Assembly (NCBI RefSeq): GCF_024159085.1
Contig: NZ_JAMZDE010000001.1
Coordinates: 451,025-515,024 of the forward strand
Length of the DNA: 64,000 nucleotides
Source of the DNA: Idiomarina rhizosphaerae
Lineage (GTDB): Bacteria > Pseudomonadota > Gammaproteobacteria > Enterobacterales > Alteromonadaceae
Direction of reading: 5' to 3'
Part shown: in pieces, positions 1 to 12,014 of the stretch
How the letters are laid out: each line of letters begins with the position of its first letter
Position numbering within the stretch: the first letter of the stretch is position 1
Program-made: the position numbers and the translations under genes
Notes under the pieces: model-generated
The model's input: only the letters and a program-made list of their open reading frames with translations
The model's database searches: none
Told to the model about the DNA's origin: nothing

Positions 1-219
<219 letters not shown>

Positions 220-259
220 TGTTCGAAACAAAAGTTTTTAGCTTTACTTTTAACTTTAA

Positions 260-541
<282 letters not shown>

Positions 542-578
542 TCGTTATTCGACGGTCACCAACTGAAGGAGGTCCGTT

Positions 579-1049
579 GTGAATATCAACGCTACTCTAA
601 TTGGACAAACGATCGCGTTTATCGTGTTCGTGTGGTTCTGCATGAAATTTGTATGGCCACCGATCATCAACGCTATTGAGGAACGTCAGAAGAAAATTGC
701 TGACGGCCTTAATGCCGGTGAACGTGCTCAAAAAGATTTAGAGAAAGCCCAGCAAGAAATTGCCGAGCAGCTTAAAGAAGCGAAACAGCAAGCCGCTGAA
801 ATCATTGAACAGTCGAAAAAACGTGGTGCTAAAATTGTTGAGGAAGAAACTCAACGTGGCCACGAAGAACGTGAAAAAATCGTTGCGGCTGGACATGAAG
901 AAGTAGCTGCTGAACGCAATCGCGTTCGCGAAGAGCTGCGTAAGCAAGTTGCCGTACTTGCGGTGTCTGGGGCTCAAAAAATCATTGAGCGTGAAATTGA
1001 TAAAGACGCTCATAGTGACATTGTTGAAAAACTGGTCGCTGAACTTTAA
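579..1049 (+). CDS. atpF: ATP synthase F0 subunit b
   Basis: A 156-residue subunit b, the peripheral stalk that holds F1 against F0. Residues about 5-28 form the single N-terminal membrane helix. The rest is a charged, Glu/Lys/Ala-rich helix expected to form the parallel dimeric coiled coil, ending in the delta-binding region. The start codon is GTG at 579, preceded by a strong AAGGAGG ribosome site. Length equals that of E. coli b. The gene is 37 bases after atpE and 17 before atpH. A 91-residue frame on the opposite strand is a shadow of the biased codons. Confidence 0.98.
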   Translation: MNINATLIGQTIAFIVFVWFCMKFVWPPIINAIEERQKKIADGLNAGERAQKDLEKAQQEIAEQLKEAKQQAAEIIEQSKKRGAKIVEEETQRGHEEREKIVAAGHEEVAAERNRVREELRKQVAVLAVSGAQKIIEREIDKDAHSDIVEKLVAEL

Positions 1050-1066
1050 TAAAGGGGTTTGAGCTT

Positions 1067-1600
1067 ATGTCAGAACTGACTACGGTCGCTCGCCCTTACG
1101 CAAAAGCAGCTTTTGATTTTGCTTTAGAACAGGGAGCGCTCGATAAGTGGGCAGAAATGCTTAGCTTCGCTGCTGCGGTAGCGCAAGACGAGACTATTGC
1201 CTCATTTTTGAGTAGCTCCTCGACTGTTGGGAAAACAACAGAGGTTTTCTTGGGTGTTTGCGGCGACGAGCTCGACGACAACGCTAAGAACTTCGTTAAA
1301 GTACTGGCTGAAAATGAACGTCTGCCAGTGTTACCAGCAGTTAGTGAGCTCTATCAGACGCTTCGTGCTGAACATGACAAAGAAGTCACTGTAGATGTGA
1401 AATCGGCAGTTAAACTGCTGAAAGCACAACAAACGGCTTTGATTAAAGCACTTGAGAAGCGCCTGCAACGCAAAATTAAGCTGAACTGCAGTGTCGACAA
1501 GTCCATTATTGGCGGACTTGTTATAGAAGCTGGTGATACCGTTATTGACGGCACCTTGCGCGGCAAGCTCGACAGACTTGCTTACGCACTGCAATCCTAA
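1067..1600 (+). CDS. atpH: ATP synthase F1 subunit delta
   Basis: A 177-residue subunit delta, the cap that joins the tip of the alpha3beta3 hexamer to the b-dimer. The N-terminus ([14 protein letters not shown]) is the classic OSCP/delta signature. The C-terminal stretch containing [16 protein letters not shown] is the conserved family motif. Length matches E. coli delta (177). The ATG at 1067 follows AAAGGGGTTTGAGCTT. The gene lies between atpF and atpA with short gaps, consistent with one transcript. Confidence 0.98.
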   Translation: MSELTTVARPYAKAAFDFALEQGALDKWAEMLSFAAAVAQDETIASFLSSSSTVGKTTEVFLGVCGDELDDNAKNFVKVLAENERLPVLPAVSELYQTLRAEHDKEVTVDVKSAVKLLKAQQTALIKALEKRLQRKIKLNCSVDKSIIGGLVIEAGDTVIDGTLRGKLDRLAYALQS

Positions 1601-1614
1601 TTGGGGACTTGAGC

Positions 1615-3156
1615 ATGCAATTGAATTCAAATGAAATCGCAGAACTGATCAAACAGCGAATTGAGAAGTTCGAAGTCACCAGCGAAGCTCGCAACGAAGG
1701 TACCATCATGTCTGTTCAAGACGGTATCATTCGCATCCACGGACTTGCAGACTGTCTGCAAGGTGAAATGGTTGAGCTACCTGGTAATCGTTACGCTATC
1801 GCACTAAACCTTGAACGTGATTCTGTTGGTGCGGTTGTTATGGGCCCTTATGCAGACTTGCAGGAAGGCACCAAAGTAAAATCAACAGGTCGTATTCTGG
1901 AAGTTCCAGTTGGCGAAAAACTGTTGGGTCGTGTGGTTAACACACTGGGCCAGCCTATCGACGGTAAAGGTCCAATTGAAGCTGACGGCTATGAGCCAGT
2001 CGAGAAAATCGCACCGGGCGTTATCGAACGTCAGTCAGTTGATCAGCCAGTACAAACTGGTTACAAATCAATCGACTCGATGATTCCGGTTGGTCGTGGT
2101 CAGCGTGAGCTTATCATCGGTGACCGTCAGACAGGTAAAACGGCTTTAGCAGTAGACGCTATTATCAACCAGAAAGATTCTGGTATTAAGTGTGTTTACG
2201 TAGCTATTGGTCAGAAGAACTCAACCATTTCAGCGGTTGTACGTAAGTTAGAAGAGCACGGCGCAATGGAAAACACCATTGTAGTTGCAGCTTCTGCTTC
2301 TGAATCAGCAGCCCTGCAATATCTGGCAGCTTACTCTGGTTGTACCATGGGTGAGTACTTCCGTGACCGTGGTGAAGACGCTCTGATTGTATACGATGAC
2401 CTGTCTAAACAGGCTGTTGCTTACCGTCAAATTTCACTGTTGTTGCGTCGTCCACCGGGTCGTGAAGCATTCCCTGGTGACGTTTTCTACCTTCACTCTC
2501 GTCTACTTGAGCGTGCTGCGCGTGTTAACGCTGACTACGTAGAAAAATTCACTGACGGTAAAGTGAAAGGCCAGACCGGCTCATTAACAGCCTTACCTAT
2601 CATTGAAACTCAGGCAGGTGACGTATCGGCATTCGTACCGACTAACGTTATCTCTATCACCGATGGTCAGATCTTCCTTGAAACTGACTTATTTAACTCA
2701 GGTATTCGTCCTGCGGTTAACGCGGGTGTCTCGGTTTCACGTGTTGGTGGTTCAGCACAAACGAAAATCATCAAGAAGCTGGGTGGCGGTATTCGTCTTG
2801 CCCTGGCTCAGTACCGTGAATTGGCGGCGTTCGCTCAGTTCGCATCTGACCTTGATGAATCGACTCGTTCACAGTTAGAGCACGGTCAGCGTGTTACTGA
2901 ACTGATGAAACAGAAACAGTACAAGCCTATGAGCGTGGCTCAAATGGCTGTATCAATTTATGCCGTTGAAAAAGGCTTCTTGAAAGACGTAGAAATCGAC
3001 AAAATCATGGATTTTGAAGAATCACTGCAATCTTTCATGGCGAGCGAATACGCCGAGCTAATGGCTGAGATTGATAAGACTGGCAACTATAACGACGACA
3101 TCGATGCGCAACTGAAAGCCGCGCTTGAGAAATTCAAGCAAACGCAATCATGGTAA
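1615..3156 (+). CDS. atpA: ATP synthase F1 subunit alpha
   Basis: A 513-residue subunit alpha, the non-catalytic nucleotide-binding subunit of F1. The frame can be read from a TTG at 1609, but ATG at 1615 gives the family N-terminus [16 protein letters not shown] and stands 8 bases after GGGG, so 1615 is preferred. The P-loop GDRQTGKT is at about residues 169-176, and the alpha/beta signature [17 protein letters not shown] is near 366-382. Length equals that of the E. coli protein. A small GC-rich hairpin separates it from atpG. Confidence 0.98.
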   Translation: MQLNSNEIAELIKQRIEKFEVTSEARNEGTIMSVQDGIIRIHGLADCLQGEMVELPGNRYAIALNLERDSVGAVVMGPYADLQEGTKVKSTGRILEVPVGEKLLGRVVNTLGQPIDGKGPIEADGYEPVEKIAPGVIERQSVDQPVQTGYKSIDSMIPVGRGQRELIIGDRQTGKTALAVDAIINQKDSGIKCVYVAIGQKNSTISAVVRKLEEHGAMENTIVVAASASESAALQYLAAYSGCTMGEYFRDRGEDALIVYDDLSKQAVAYRQISLLLRRPPGREAFPGDVFYLHSRLLERAARVNADYVEKFTDGKVKGQTGSLTALPIIETQAGDVSAFVPTNVISITDGQIFLETDLFNSGIRPAVNAGVSVSRVGGSAQTKIIKKLGGGIRLALAQYRELAAFAQFASDLDESTRSQLEHGQRVTELMKQKQYKPMSVAQMAVSIYAVEKGFLKDVEIDKIMDFEESLQSFMASEYAELMAEIDKTGNYNDDIDAQLKAALEKFKQTQSW

Positions 3157-3163
3157 TCGCACC

Positions 3164-3181
3164 TGGCCGCAGTAGCGGCCA
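3164..3181 (+). other. Intercistronic hairpin between atpA and atpG
   Basis: The seven-base arms TGGCCGC and GCGGCCA flank the loop AGTA and pair perfectly. There is no T-tract, so it is unlikely to be an efficient terminator. Its place 7 bases after the atpA stop codon suggests a role in mRNA stability or differential expression within the operon; this is inference. Confidence 0.5.
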
Positions 3182-3210
3182 TTTGTCGTTGAGTTAACAG
3201 GAGAATCGTC

Positions 3211-4074
3211 ATGGCCAGCGGTAAAGAGATAAAAACTCAGATCTCGAGTATCGGTAATACTCAGAAGATCACCAGTGCTATGGAAATGGTCGCTGCGTCG
3301 AAAATGAAAAAGGCGCAGGAACGTATGGAGGCAAGTCGCCCCTATGCGGACACCATTCGCAAGGTGATTGGTCATGTGGCGCGCGGTAACCTCGAATATC
3401 GTCATCCATTTATGGAAGAACGTCAGGTTAAGCGTGTGGGTTACATCATTGTGTCTACCGATCGTGGTTTGTGTGGCGGCTTGAATGGTAATGAATTCAA
3501 GAAAGTCGTTAAGCACGCTAACGAATGGAAAGAGCAGGATGTTGAAGCAGATTTTGCCGCTATAGGCAGCAAAGGAACCAGTTTCTTCAAGCGTTTTGGT
3601 AAGTTGAAAGCGCAGGTTTCAGGTATGGGTGATAAGCCAGAACTGAAAGAAATCACTGGTTCAATCCAGGTTATGCTGGATGCTTTTGAAGAAGGCAAAA
3701 TCGATCGCTTGTACGTTGTATTCAACAAATTTGTGAATACGATGACCCAGGAGCCGACCATTCATCAATTGTTGCCATTGCCGCAAGCAGGATCGGAAGA
3801 AGATGTGCAGACAGGTAGCTGGGATTACCTGTATGAGCCGAATCCGGAAAGTATTCTTGATACGCTAATTCGTCGCTTCGTAGAAATGCAAGTGTACCAA
3901 GGCGTAGTGGATAACTTTGCTAGTGAGCAAGCCGCTCGGATGATTGCTATGAAAGCTGCAACCGACAATGCCGAAGATATTATTGACCAATTACAATTGC
4001 GATATAACAAGGCTCGTCAGGCAGCAATTACGCAAGAAATTTCGGAAATCGTGTCCGGCGCCGAAGCGGTATAA
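3211..4074 (+). CDS. atpG: ATP synthase F1 subunit gamma
   Basis: A 287-residue subunit gamma, the central rotor shaft of F1. The N-terminal helix ([20 protein letters not shown]) and the C-terminal helix with the conserved [12 protein letters not shown] are the two halves of the antiparallel coiled coil inside the hexamer. The Rossmann-like middle domain begins at [17 protein letters not shown]. Length equals that of the E. coli subunit. The ATG at 3211 follows AACAGGAGAATCGTC. Order atpA-atpG-atpD is standard. Confidence 0.98.
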
Positions 4075-4098
4075 CGCGGCAACGGTTAACAGAATTGA

Positions 4099-5502
<1,404 letters not shown>

Positions 5503-5519
5503 CCGACCGGGAGGTTTGA

Positions 5520-5936
5520 ATGGCAACACAAACATTAAATCTGGACGTTGTCAGCGCTGAAGACAAATTGTTCTCAGGCGTTGTACAAACGGTTCAGGTC
5601 ACTGGTAGCGAAGGTGAGCTGGGTATTTACCCAGGTCACGCGCCCCTACTGACTAAAATCAAACCAGGTATGGTTCGTTATGTCAGCGAAGCGGGTGACG
5701 AAGAGCTTCTTTATGTTGCCGGTGGTGTGTTAGAAGTACAGCCTGGTCACGTTATTGTTCTTGCGGACGTTGCTGTTCGTGGTGACGAGCTTGACTTGCA
5801 GGAAGCCGAAGCAGCGAAGAAACGCGCTGAAGAAGCCATTGCCGATTCAGGTTCTGATGTGACCTATGCAGAAGCTATTGCTGAGTTATCGCGTGCGTTA
5901 GCTCAAATCGATATTATTCGTAAGCTTAAGCGCTAA
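5520..5936 (+). CDS. atpC: ATP synthase F1 subunit epsilon
   Basis: A 138-residue subunit epsilon, which links the rotor to the c-ring and inhibits ATP hydrolysis. The N-terminal beta sandwich carries the conserved [14 protein letters not shown] segment. The C-terminal part (about 88-138) is the two-helix inhibitory domain. Length is one residue shorter than in E. coli. It is the last atp gene, 17 bases after atpD (SD GGGAGG), and is followed by a strong terminator. Confidence 0.98.
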   Translation: MATQTLNLDVVSAEDKLFSGVVQTVQVTGSEGELGIYPGHAPLLTKIKPGMVRYVSEAGDEELLYVAGGVLEVQPGHVIVLADVAVRGDELDLQEAEAAKKRAEEAIADSGSDVTYAEAIAELSRALAQIDIIRKLKR

Positions 5937-5957
5937 AACTTCTGCGTTAAAATACGT

Positions 5958-5994
5958 AAAAGGCCTTGTTGTTAGTGCAACAGGGCCTTTTTTG
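5958..5994 (+). terminator. Rho-independent terminator after atpC
   Basis: The arms AAAAGGCC and GGCCTTTT, extended by TGTTG/CAACA with one unpaired base on each side, surround a short loop and run into TTTTTT. Position directly after atpC fits the end of the atp operon, so glmU probably has its own promoter. Confidence 0.9.
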
Positions 5995-6057
5995 TCGTTA
6001 CAATAAGCTAATGTCATAAGGCTTACGCCAGCGATACTGAATTAAGGATCCATTAAT

Positions 6058-7428
6058 ATGAAGTTACGCGTTGTTATTCTGGCCGCAGGAAAAGGAACCC
6101 GCATGCGATCGGAGCTACCTAAGGTGCTGCATAAAGTGGCGAATAAACCTATGGTAGAGCATGTTATCGATACAGCCAGATCACTGAAGCCAGATGCCAT
6201 TAATTTAATTTATGGTCATGGTGGTGATCAGCTTAAACAGGCGATAGCAGGCGATGACTTAACCTGGGTTGAACAACGCGAACAATTGGGTACCGGTCAC
6301 GCCGTTCAACAGGTTATCCCGCACCTGAAAAGCAGTGAAAAAGTCATTATTTTGTATGGTGACGTGCCGCTGCTGACAGAATCCACCTTAATTAAACTGG
6401 TAACAGCGAGCGCAAACACCTCGCTTGGTTTGCTGACGATGACGCTTGCTGAGCCTACAGGTTATGGCCGTATTGTGCGTAATGAACGTCGCAGCGTTAC
6501 CGGCATTGTTGAGCAAAAAGACGCAAATGCGCAGCAATTAGCTATTAAAGAAGTGAATACCGGCATTATGATTGCCGACAGCGATAAACTTAAAAGCTGG
6601 CTTGAACAACTGAGTAACGATAATGCGCAAAAAGAATATTACCTGACCGATATTGTCGCAATGGCCGCACGGGAAGGCGTTAATATTGCCACTGCACAGC
6701 CTGACAACGCGCAGGAAGTGGAAGGTGCCAATAACCGTCAGCAATTAGCCTCTTTAGAGAGAGCACTGCAGCAGCGTCAGGCTGAAGAGCTCATGACTCA
6801 GGGCGTCACCTTAATTGACCCTGCTCGTTTTGATTGCCGCGGTAAACTAAGCGCCGGCAGCGATGTCACTATTGATATTAATGCGGTGTTTGAAGGCAAT
6901 GTGGTTCTGGGTGACCGGGTTGTCATTGAACCAAACTGCGTCATAAGAAACTCCGTTATTGGTGATGACACCGTTATTCGCGCAAACTCACATATTGAAG
7001 ACGCAAAAGTGGCGAAAGGCTGTAAAGTAGGTCCTTTTGCGCGTTTGCGACCCGGGGCGGAACTTGCGGATGAAGCGCAGGTCGGAAACTTTGTTGAGAT
7101 GAAAAAAAGCCGCCTGGGTAAAGGCTCTAAAGCCAGCCATTTGACTTATTTAGGCGACACTCAGGTGGGAGAATACGCAAACATTGGTGCAGGTACCATT
7201 ACCTGCAATTACGATGGTGTGAATAAAGCACTTACCGAAATTGGTGATGGCGCATTTATAGGCTCAAACAGCTCTCTGGTTGCGCCTGTCTCCATTGGTA
7301 AGAATGCAACCGTTGGCGCCGGCTCGGTTATTACCCGGGCGGTAGCGGACGAAGAACTGGCTGTTGCCCGCGGCAAGCAGCGTAATATCAGCGGATGGCA
7401 ACGTCCACAGTCGAAAAAAGGAAGTTAA
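6058..7428 (+). CDS. glmU: Bifunctional GlmU: UDP-GlcNAc pyrophosphorylase / GlcN-1-P acetyltransferase
   Basis: A 456-residue cytoplasmic enzyme that acetylates glucosamine-1-phosphate and then couples it to UTP, making UDP-GlcNAc for peptidoglycan and LPS. The N-terminal uridylyltransferase domain starts with LAAGKGTRM (residues 8-16) and has GYGRIVRN and VNTGIM. From about residue 250 come left-handed beta-helix hexapeptide repeats. The acetyltransferase end carries THL-type and GAGTITCNYDG motifs. Length equals that of E. coli GlmU (456). The glmS start is 4 bases downstream, so the two genes are co-transcribed, and both act in the same pathway. Confidence 0.98.
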   Translation: MKLRVVILAAGKGTRMRSELPKVLHKVANKPMVEHVIDTARSLKPDAINLIYGHGGDQLKQAIAGDDLTWVEQREQLGTGHAVQQVIPHLKSSEKVIILYGDVPLLTESTLIKLVTASANTSLGLLTMTLAEPTGYGRIVRNERRSVTGIVEQKDANAQQLAIKEVNTGIMIADSDKLKSWLEQLSNDNAQKEYYLTDIVAMAAREGVNIATAQPDNAQEVEGANNRQQLASLERALQQRQAEELMTQGVTLIDPARFDCRGKLSAGSDVTIDINAVFEGNVVLGDRVVIEPNCVIRNSVIGDDTVIRANSHIEDAKVAKGCKVGPFARLRPGAELADEAQVGNFVEMKKSRLGKGSKASHLTYLGDTQVGEYANIGAGTITCNYDGVNKALTEIGDGAFIGSNSSLVAPVSIGKNATVGAGSVITRAVADEELAVARGKQRNISGWQRPQSKKGS

Positions 7429-7431
7429 TTT

Positions 7432-9264
7432 ATGTGCGGTATTGTTGGTGCCACGTCGGAACGTCGGGTAACAGGTATTTTGCTGGAAGGTTTAAAACGA
7501 CTGGAATACCGGGGTTATGACTCGGCTGGTGTGGCTGTTATCGACGCTGATAATCACCTTAAAAGCGTACGCCGTACCGGCAAGGTACAGGAATTAAAAG
7601 ACGCCATAGACCAGAACCCCTTAGACGGCACTATTGGTATTGCGCATACACGTTGGGCAACGCATGGTGGGGTTACGGAAGCTAACGCTCACCCGCACCG
7701 TTCTGAAGACGAAATTGCCGTAGTGCATAATGGCATTATCGAAAACCACGAACGCCTGCGAGAAGAGCTGCAAGCGGAAGGTTATGTCTTTAATTCGCAG
7801 ACTGACACCGAAGTAATCGCTCACTTAATTCATCATGAGCGTAAAACTCATGGCGACTTACTGGCTGCGGTTAAATCAGCAGTACGTCAGTTGGAAGGAG
7901 CTTACGGCACCGTGGTTATGGATACCAAATATCCTGAGCGTTTAGTGGTTGCCCGTTCAGGTAGCCCTCTGGTTATTGGTGTGGGTATTGGTGAGAACTT
8001 TGTTGCCTCTGATCAGCTCGCTTTATTGCCGGTTACCCGTCAGTTTATTTACCTGGAAGAAGGTGATGTTGCGGACATTAACCGCACAGAAATCGACATT
8101 TACGATTCTGAAGGTAACGCTGTAGAACGCGAAGTTGTTGAATCTGACGTAAGTTACGACGCCGGCGGTAAAGGCCAGTATCGCCACTTTATGCTGAAAG
8201 AAATTTACGAGCAGCCTATTGCAGTGCGTAATACATTGGAAGGCCGTTTGTCCGAAACTACGGTGTTGGATAACGCTTTTGGTGAAGATGCGGCGAGTAT
8301 TTTAAAAGACATTGAACACGTTCAAATTGTTGCCTGCGGTACCAGTTACCATGCAGGTATGGTGGCGCGCTATTGGCTAGAGTCTATGGCAAACGTTTCA
8401 TGCAACGTTGAAATTGCCTCAGAGTTTCGTTACCGCAAGTCCTATGTTCACCCGAACAGCTTACTTGTGACTATTTCACAAAGTGGTGAAACAGCAGATA
8501 CCCTGGCCGCGCTGCGCTTGTCGAAAGAATTGGGCTATAAAGGCAGCCTGACCATTTGTAATGTGGGCTCCTCGTCTATGGTGCGCGAATCTGATCTGGC
8601 CTTTTTAACCCGCGCCGGTGCAGAAATTGGTGTGGCATCGACCAAAGCCTTTACCACCCAGTTAACGGGCTTGCTGATGCTGACATTGGGTATTGGCAAA
8701 TACCGAGGCATGCCAGAGCAGCAACAACAAGCCGTTGTTCATGCGTTACAGGCATTGCCGGCGAAGCTGGAAGAAGCGGTATCATTAGCGGATGAAATTG
8801 AAGAGTTAGCGCAGGACTTTGCCAACAAAGAGCATAGTTTGTTCCTGGGGCGTGGTAACCAATACCCTATTGCTATGGAAGGCGCGTTAAAACTGAAAGA
8901 AATTTCCTACATTCATGCCGAAGCCTATGCCGCCGGTGAGTTAAAACACGGCCCACTGGCACTTATTGATGAAGAAATGCCGGTTATTGTCGTGGCTCCG
9001 AACAATGACTTACTGGAAAAACTGAAGTCCAACGTTGAAGAAGTGCGTGCCCGCGGCGGCCTGATGTACGTTTTTGCTGACAAAAACGCCCGTTTCAAAG
9101 GCGATGACTCGTTAACCGTACTTAACGTCTGCCATTGCGACGAAGTGATAGCGCCTATTGTCTACACCGTTCCTTTGCAGTTGCTTTCCTACTACGTAGC
9201 TCTGATAAAAGGTACCGATGTGGATCAGCCTCGTAATCTAGCAAAAAGCGTCACAGTCGAATAA
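7432..9264 (+). CDS. glmS: Glucosamine-6-phosphate synthase (glutamine-hydrolysing)
   Basis: A 610-residue enzyme that converts fructose-6-phosphate and glutamine to glucosamine-6-phosphate, the entry step to UDP-GlcNAc. The N-terminus MCGIVGA places the catalytic cysteine at residue 2, exposed after Met removal. The class II glutaminase domain occupies about 1-240 (HTRWATHG motif). Two SIS sugar-isomerase domains follow, with SQSGETADT and the C-terminal LAKSVTVE end typical of the family. It directly follows glmU and ends in a terminator. Any small-RNA control as in E. coli (GlmZ) cannot be judged here. Confidence 0.98.
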   Translation: MCGIVGATSERRVTGILLEGLKRLEYRGYDSAGVAVIDADNHLKSVRRTGKVQELKDAIDQNPLDGTIGIAHTRWATHGGVTEANAHPHRSEDEIAVVHNGIIENHERLREELQAEGYVFNSQTDTEVIAHLIHHERKTHGDLLAAVKSAVRQLEGAYGTVVMDTKYPERLVVARSGSPLVIGVGIGENFVASDQLALLPVTRQFIYLEEGDVADINRTEIDIYDSEGNAVEREVVESDVSYDAGGKGQYRHFMLKEIYEQPIAVRNTLEGRLSETTVLDNAFGEDAASILKDIEHVQIVACGTSYHAGMVARYWLESMANVSCNVEIASEFRYRKSYVHPNSLLVTISQSGETADTLAALRLSKELGYKGSLTICNVGSSSMVRESDLAFLTRAGAEIGVASTKAFTTQLTGLLMLTLGIGKYRGMPEQQQQAVVHALQALPAKLEEAVSLADEIEELAQDFANKEHSLFLGRGNQYPIAMEGALKLKEISYIHAEAYAAGELKHGPLALIDEEMPVIVVAPNNDLLEKLKSNVEEVRARGGLMYVFADKNARFKGDDSLTVLNVCHCDEVIAPIVYTVPLQLLSYYVALIKGTDVDQPRNLAKSVTVE

Positions 9265-9266
9265 GG

Positions 9267-9290
9267 AAGGGCCGAAAGGCCCTTTTTTGT
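9267..9290 (+). terminator. Rho-independent terminator after glmS
   Basis: AAGGGCC-GAAA-GGCCCTT is a stem with a stable GNRA tetraloop followed by a run of T. It starts 3 bases after the glmS stop codon. Confidence 0.92.
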
Positions 9291-9333
9291 TAAAATACCC
9301 TTGAGGGAACTAGCATTTTAACAAGGGAAGTTT

Positions 9334-9507
9334 ATGAAAAATGAGACTCAGAGCAATGTTGTAACTTTAATGTCATTAATTCTTTCTGGGACAGCTATGC
9401 TTAATTTGTACTTTGAAGTTCCATTATGGATTCTGATGTTTGTTGTAAGTTTGGGCTTGTTCGTTTTTATATACGTATTCCTGAAATCGAAAGGCCAAGA
9501 AGATTAG
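9334..9507 (+). CDS. Small two-helix membrane protein (57 aa), unknown function
   Basis: ATG at 9334 follows AAGGGAAG at a good distance, and the frame runs to TAG at 9505-9507, giving 57 residues. It starts MKNETQSNVV, then has two hydrophobic stretches (about 11-27 and 29-50) separated by Glu-Val-Pro, and ends in the charged tail KSKGQED. The layout suggests an inner-membrane hairpin protein with both ends in the cytoplasm. It is not recognised as a known family. The gene is isolated between the glmS terminator and a convergent secreted-protein gene. Support is the ribosome site and plausible topology only. Confidence 0.55.
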   Translation: MKNETQSNVVTLMSLILSGTAMLNLYFEVPLWILMFVVSLGLFVFIYVFLKSKGQED

Positions 9508-9595
9508 TCTTCAAATTATTCAGGTATTTATGAAAAGTGATGTGAAGTCATTGATGCTACTTAAAAAGACAGGGTCTCCGCTGATAAAAGTATGA

Positions 9596-10144
9596 TTAAT
9601 TCCTTTGAGTGGCATTGGTCTTTATCTGATGCAATGCCTTGCTGGCCAGAATTTTGCTGCCTTTGCGTTGAGATTCGCCGCCAGCAATTTGAATAGCCAG
9701 GCTTTGTTCTTTATACCAGACGATCAGCATTGGCATTGTGCCTTTAATCCAGTATGCCTCATCACCAATGCCCAGAACGGACTCCCCTAAGCGACGAGCT
9801 TGGTTTATTGAGTATCCCCCCATGTTGTCATTTTCATGGTCGTGGTAGTTCCAAGTAACGGTTAATTGGAATGGTTCTTTAACGGCCAGGTTGGGGTCAA
9901 GATCGTTTCTTACCCAAACACAGGTTGAATATCCTGGCTCGGCAGTATCTTCTGCGATATGTACTCCTTCCCCGGTAGGGATGTGACCCAGAACTTCTTT
10001 CTCTGTCAGGAGCTCACAAGCGGGCGTATCTGATCCATTGGGAAGCATATCGGTTTTTGAGGAAACTGATTGGGCTTCTGCCGATGCCGATATCAACAGC
10101 ACACTGGTGGCTAAAAAATGGATAGAAAAAATTCTAGCTAACAT
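9596..10144 (-). CDS. Secreted protein of unknown function (182 aa)
   Basis: The frame can start at 10189, but ATG at 10144 gives a clean signal peptide (MLARIFSIHFLAT...SASAEA) and follows GGAAGGACACATT, so it is preferred. The mature part has a cysteine in CELLTEKEV and a second in STCVWV about 40 residues later. It then has beta-rich sequence with IGDEAYW. The C-E-L-L / C-x-W arrangement recalls DUF3558-type extracytoplasmic proteins, but this is weak resemblance. It converges on the small gene at 9334 and is divergent from the GH114-type gene. Confidence 0.7.
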   Translation of the reverse strand: MLARIFSIHFLATSVLLISASAEAQSVSSKTDMLPNGSDTPACELLTEKEVLGHIPTGEGVHIAEDTAEPGYSTCVWVRNDLDPNLAVKEPFQLTVTWNYHDHENDNMGGYSINQARRLGESVLGIGDEAYWIKGTMPMLIVWYKEQSLAIQIAGGESQRKGSKILASKALHQIKTNATQRN

Positions 10145-10357
10145 AATGTGTCCTTCCGAAAGTTCGCGTTCAGTTGTGCTCGTAATCAATTTGTAATTCA
10201 GTGTTTTTAATATAATAACAACGAGATTTGTTTGCGAGTTAAAATCCGTTGCACAGTACCGACTAAATTAAGTTCCTGGCAGAGTTGTGCGAATAGAGTT
10301 GCCGACCACCCAACAAAGCCTGATAATCCCCAAGGGATCACTTAAGGAATTACTCCA

Positions 10358-11260
10358 ATGTTTAACCGAAACTGGACTGCTGTAAGTTTAATGGTTTTAG
10401 CCTGTTCGCAATTGACAGCCTGTAACTCCGATTCGTCGTCAGAAAGTACGGATAATGGGGAATCTGGCATATGGCAACCCAAACCAGGGACAAGCTGGCA
10501 TTGGCAGCTCGAGAACTACGACAACCTGGATATAAACAAGGACGTCGAGGTGTTCGATATCGATTTATTTGAAGGTGCAGAGGGCGGTAACGCAAGCATC
10601 ATTAGCTCATTAAAGTCCAACGGTAAGCGGGTTATTTGTTACTTCAGTGCAGGAACCCGAGAAGACTGGCGACCCGATGCGAGTGAGTTCTCGGACGACG
10701 CGGTTATTGCCGATGGTGAAATGGCAGACTGGCCGGGCGAGGTCTGGCTGGACATAAATAATGAGGTTGTCCTGAATGAAAACATCAAACCTATTATGGA
10801 AGCGCGTCTGGACTTAGCTCAATCTGCGGGCTGTGATGCGGTTGAACCCGACAATGTCGACGGCTATATCAACACTGACGAGACAAAAGGCATTATCACT
10901 TACGATGATCAGCTAAATTACAATAAATGGTTAGCAAATGCCGCACACTCGCGGGGATTAGGCATTGGTTTAAAGAACGATTTAGACCAACTGAATGAAC
11001 TGGTTAATGATTTTGATTTTGCCGTAAACGAACAGTGTTATGCCTACGGGAATGAATGCGTCAGTTACGAAGACACTTTCCTGAAAAATAACAAAGCGGT
11101 GTTCGTACAAGAATACTATGAAGACGGCTCCGAAGGCGAAATCAGTCGGCAGGAATTCGAAAACAATGCCTGCCCTTATTTCCTTGAAGCTGGAATTTCC
11201 GCTTTATGGAAAGAGGGTTTTAACCTGGATGGGGAAAACGTTCTAAGTTGCGGCGAATAA
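10358..11260 (+). CDS. GH114-type lipoprotein (endo-alpha-1,4-polygalactosaminidase family)
   Basis: A 300-residue secreted lipoprotein. A hydrophobic signal ends in the lipobox LTAC (Cys22), followed by a Ser-rich linker. The catalytic fold starts near WQPKPGTSWHWQLE. Family landmarks are FDIDLFEG, RVICYFSAGTREDWRPD, GCDAVEPDNVDGY and NEQCYAYGNEC. GH114 proteins are TIM-barrel enzymes; characterised members cleave polygalactosamine (alpha-1,4-galactosaminan), an exopolysaccharide, but many homologues are untested. The Asp/Glu pair in AVEPDN is the probable acid centre. No glycan-utilisation genes are nearby, so the substrate cannot be inferred from context. Confidence 0.85.
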   Translation: MFNRNWTAVSLMVLACSQLTACNSDSSSESTDNGESGIWQPKPGTSWHWQLENYDNLDINKDVEVFDIDLFEGAEGGNASIISSLKSNGKRVICYFSAGTREDWRPDASEFSDDAVIADGEMADWPGEVWLDINNEVVLNENIKPIMEARLDLAQSAGCDAVEPDNVDGYINTDETKGIITYDDQLNYNKWLANAAHSRGLGIGLKNDLDQLNELVNDFDFAVNEQCYAYGNECVSYEDTFLKNNKAVFVQEYYEDGSEGEISRQEFENNACPYFLEAGISALWKEGFNLDGENVLSCGE

Positions 11261-11274
11261 AGCGTTAAAGAAAA

Positions 11275-11310
11275 GGTCAGTTTCATTTGAGGAAAGAAAC
11301 GAAACTGGCC
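11275..11310. terminator. Inverted repeat between convergent genes, probable terminator
   Basis: GGTCAGTTTC and GAAACTGGCC pair with a single G-T type wobble around a 16-base loop. Read on the minus strand, the stem is followed by TTTTCTTT, so it most likely ends the HAD-phosphatase operon. It may also stop the plus-strand GH114-type transcript. Confidence 0.6.
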
Positions 11311-11318
11311 TGTGAGTC

Positions 11319-11987
11319 TTATACACTCCATTCGTGGGTGCACCAGCCGTTCTCTTTCGCAATTGAGCGCATTTGTTCGTTACCATTAATAACATGGCTG
11401 TTAAGCGCGTAATCCAGTAATGGTACGTCGTTAATTGAGTCACTATATATGCAGCCTAACGGTAAGTCTTCTAAGCCGTGCTGTTTTTGCCACAGCTTTA
11501 AAAGAGCCACCTTTCCATTACCAAAACTAAATGGCTCTATCACGTTCTGCGTGATTTTACTGTCAGAAACTTCAATATCGATTCCAATAACATGCTGGAT
11601 ACCAAAAAGAGCAGCAATGGGCTCTACTATAATGGTGGGACTGGCAGAAATGACCAGAAGAATGTCTCCTGCTTTCTGATGCTCCCGGACTTTACGCATA
11701 CCTTGTGTATAAATGCGTGGTTTAATATATTGTTCAGCAAATTCGGTAGCCAGAGCTCTGATTTCAGTAACCCGCTTGCCTTTTATGGGTAAAACCCATG
11801 CCTGCATATAATCCTTCATATTCATTCGTCCACTACTGTAGTCCTGCATGATTTCGCTGCAAATCTCAGTTGCTTCCTTGCTGTAAGGCCATGAGTTTTT
11901 TCGTAAAAAGTACATCCAGTCCTGTGCACTGTCCGAATCAACCAGGGTGCCATCAAGGTCAAATACAATAAGTTTTGGTTTTGTCAT
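11319..11987 (-). CDS. HAD-superfamily IB phosphatase (SerB/PHOSPHO-like)
   Basis: A 222-residue cytoplasmic hydrolase with all four HAD motifs. These are DLDGTLVDSD (nucleophile Asp at about 10), the VISAS serine, the lysine of GNGKVALL, and SDSINDVPLL. The helical cap between motifs I and II places it in subfamily IB, which includes phosphoserine, phosphoethanolamine and phosphocholine phosphatases. It is the last gene of an apparent operon, starting 27 bases after phospholipase C. That suggests it may dephosphorylate the released head group, for example phosphocholine. The substrate is inference. Confidence 0.85.
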   Translation of the reverse strand: MTKPKLIVFDLDGTLVDSDSAQDWMYFLRKNSWPYSKEATEICSEIMQDYSSGRMNMKDYMQAWVLPIKGKRVTEIRALATEFAEQYIKPRIYTQGMRKVREHQKAGDILLVISASPTIIVEPIAALFGIQHVIGIDIEVSDSKITQNVIEPFSFGNGKVALLKLWQKQHGLEDLPLGCIYSDSINDVPLLDYALNSHVINGNEQMRSIAKENGWCTHEWSV

Positions 11988-12014
11988 TATTAAAGTACGT
12001 CCTTAAGTACACCT

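Noticed and set aside
738..1013. Open frame of 91 residues opposite atpF
   Set aside because: A Phe/Leu-rich shadow of the Lys/Glu-rich coiled coil of subunit b.
1609..1614. TTG start for atpA two codons upstream
   Set aside because: The ATG at 1615 gives the conserved N-terminus and better spacing.
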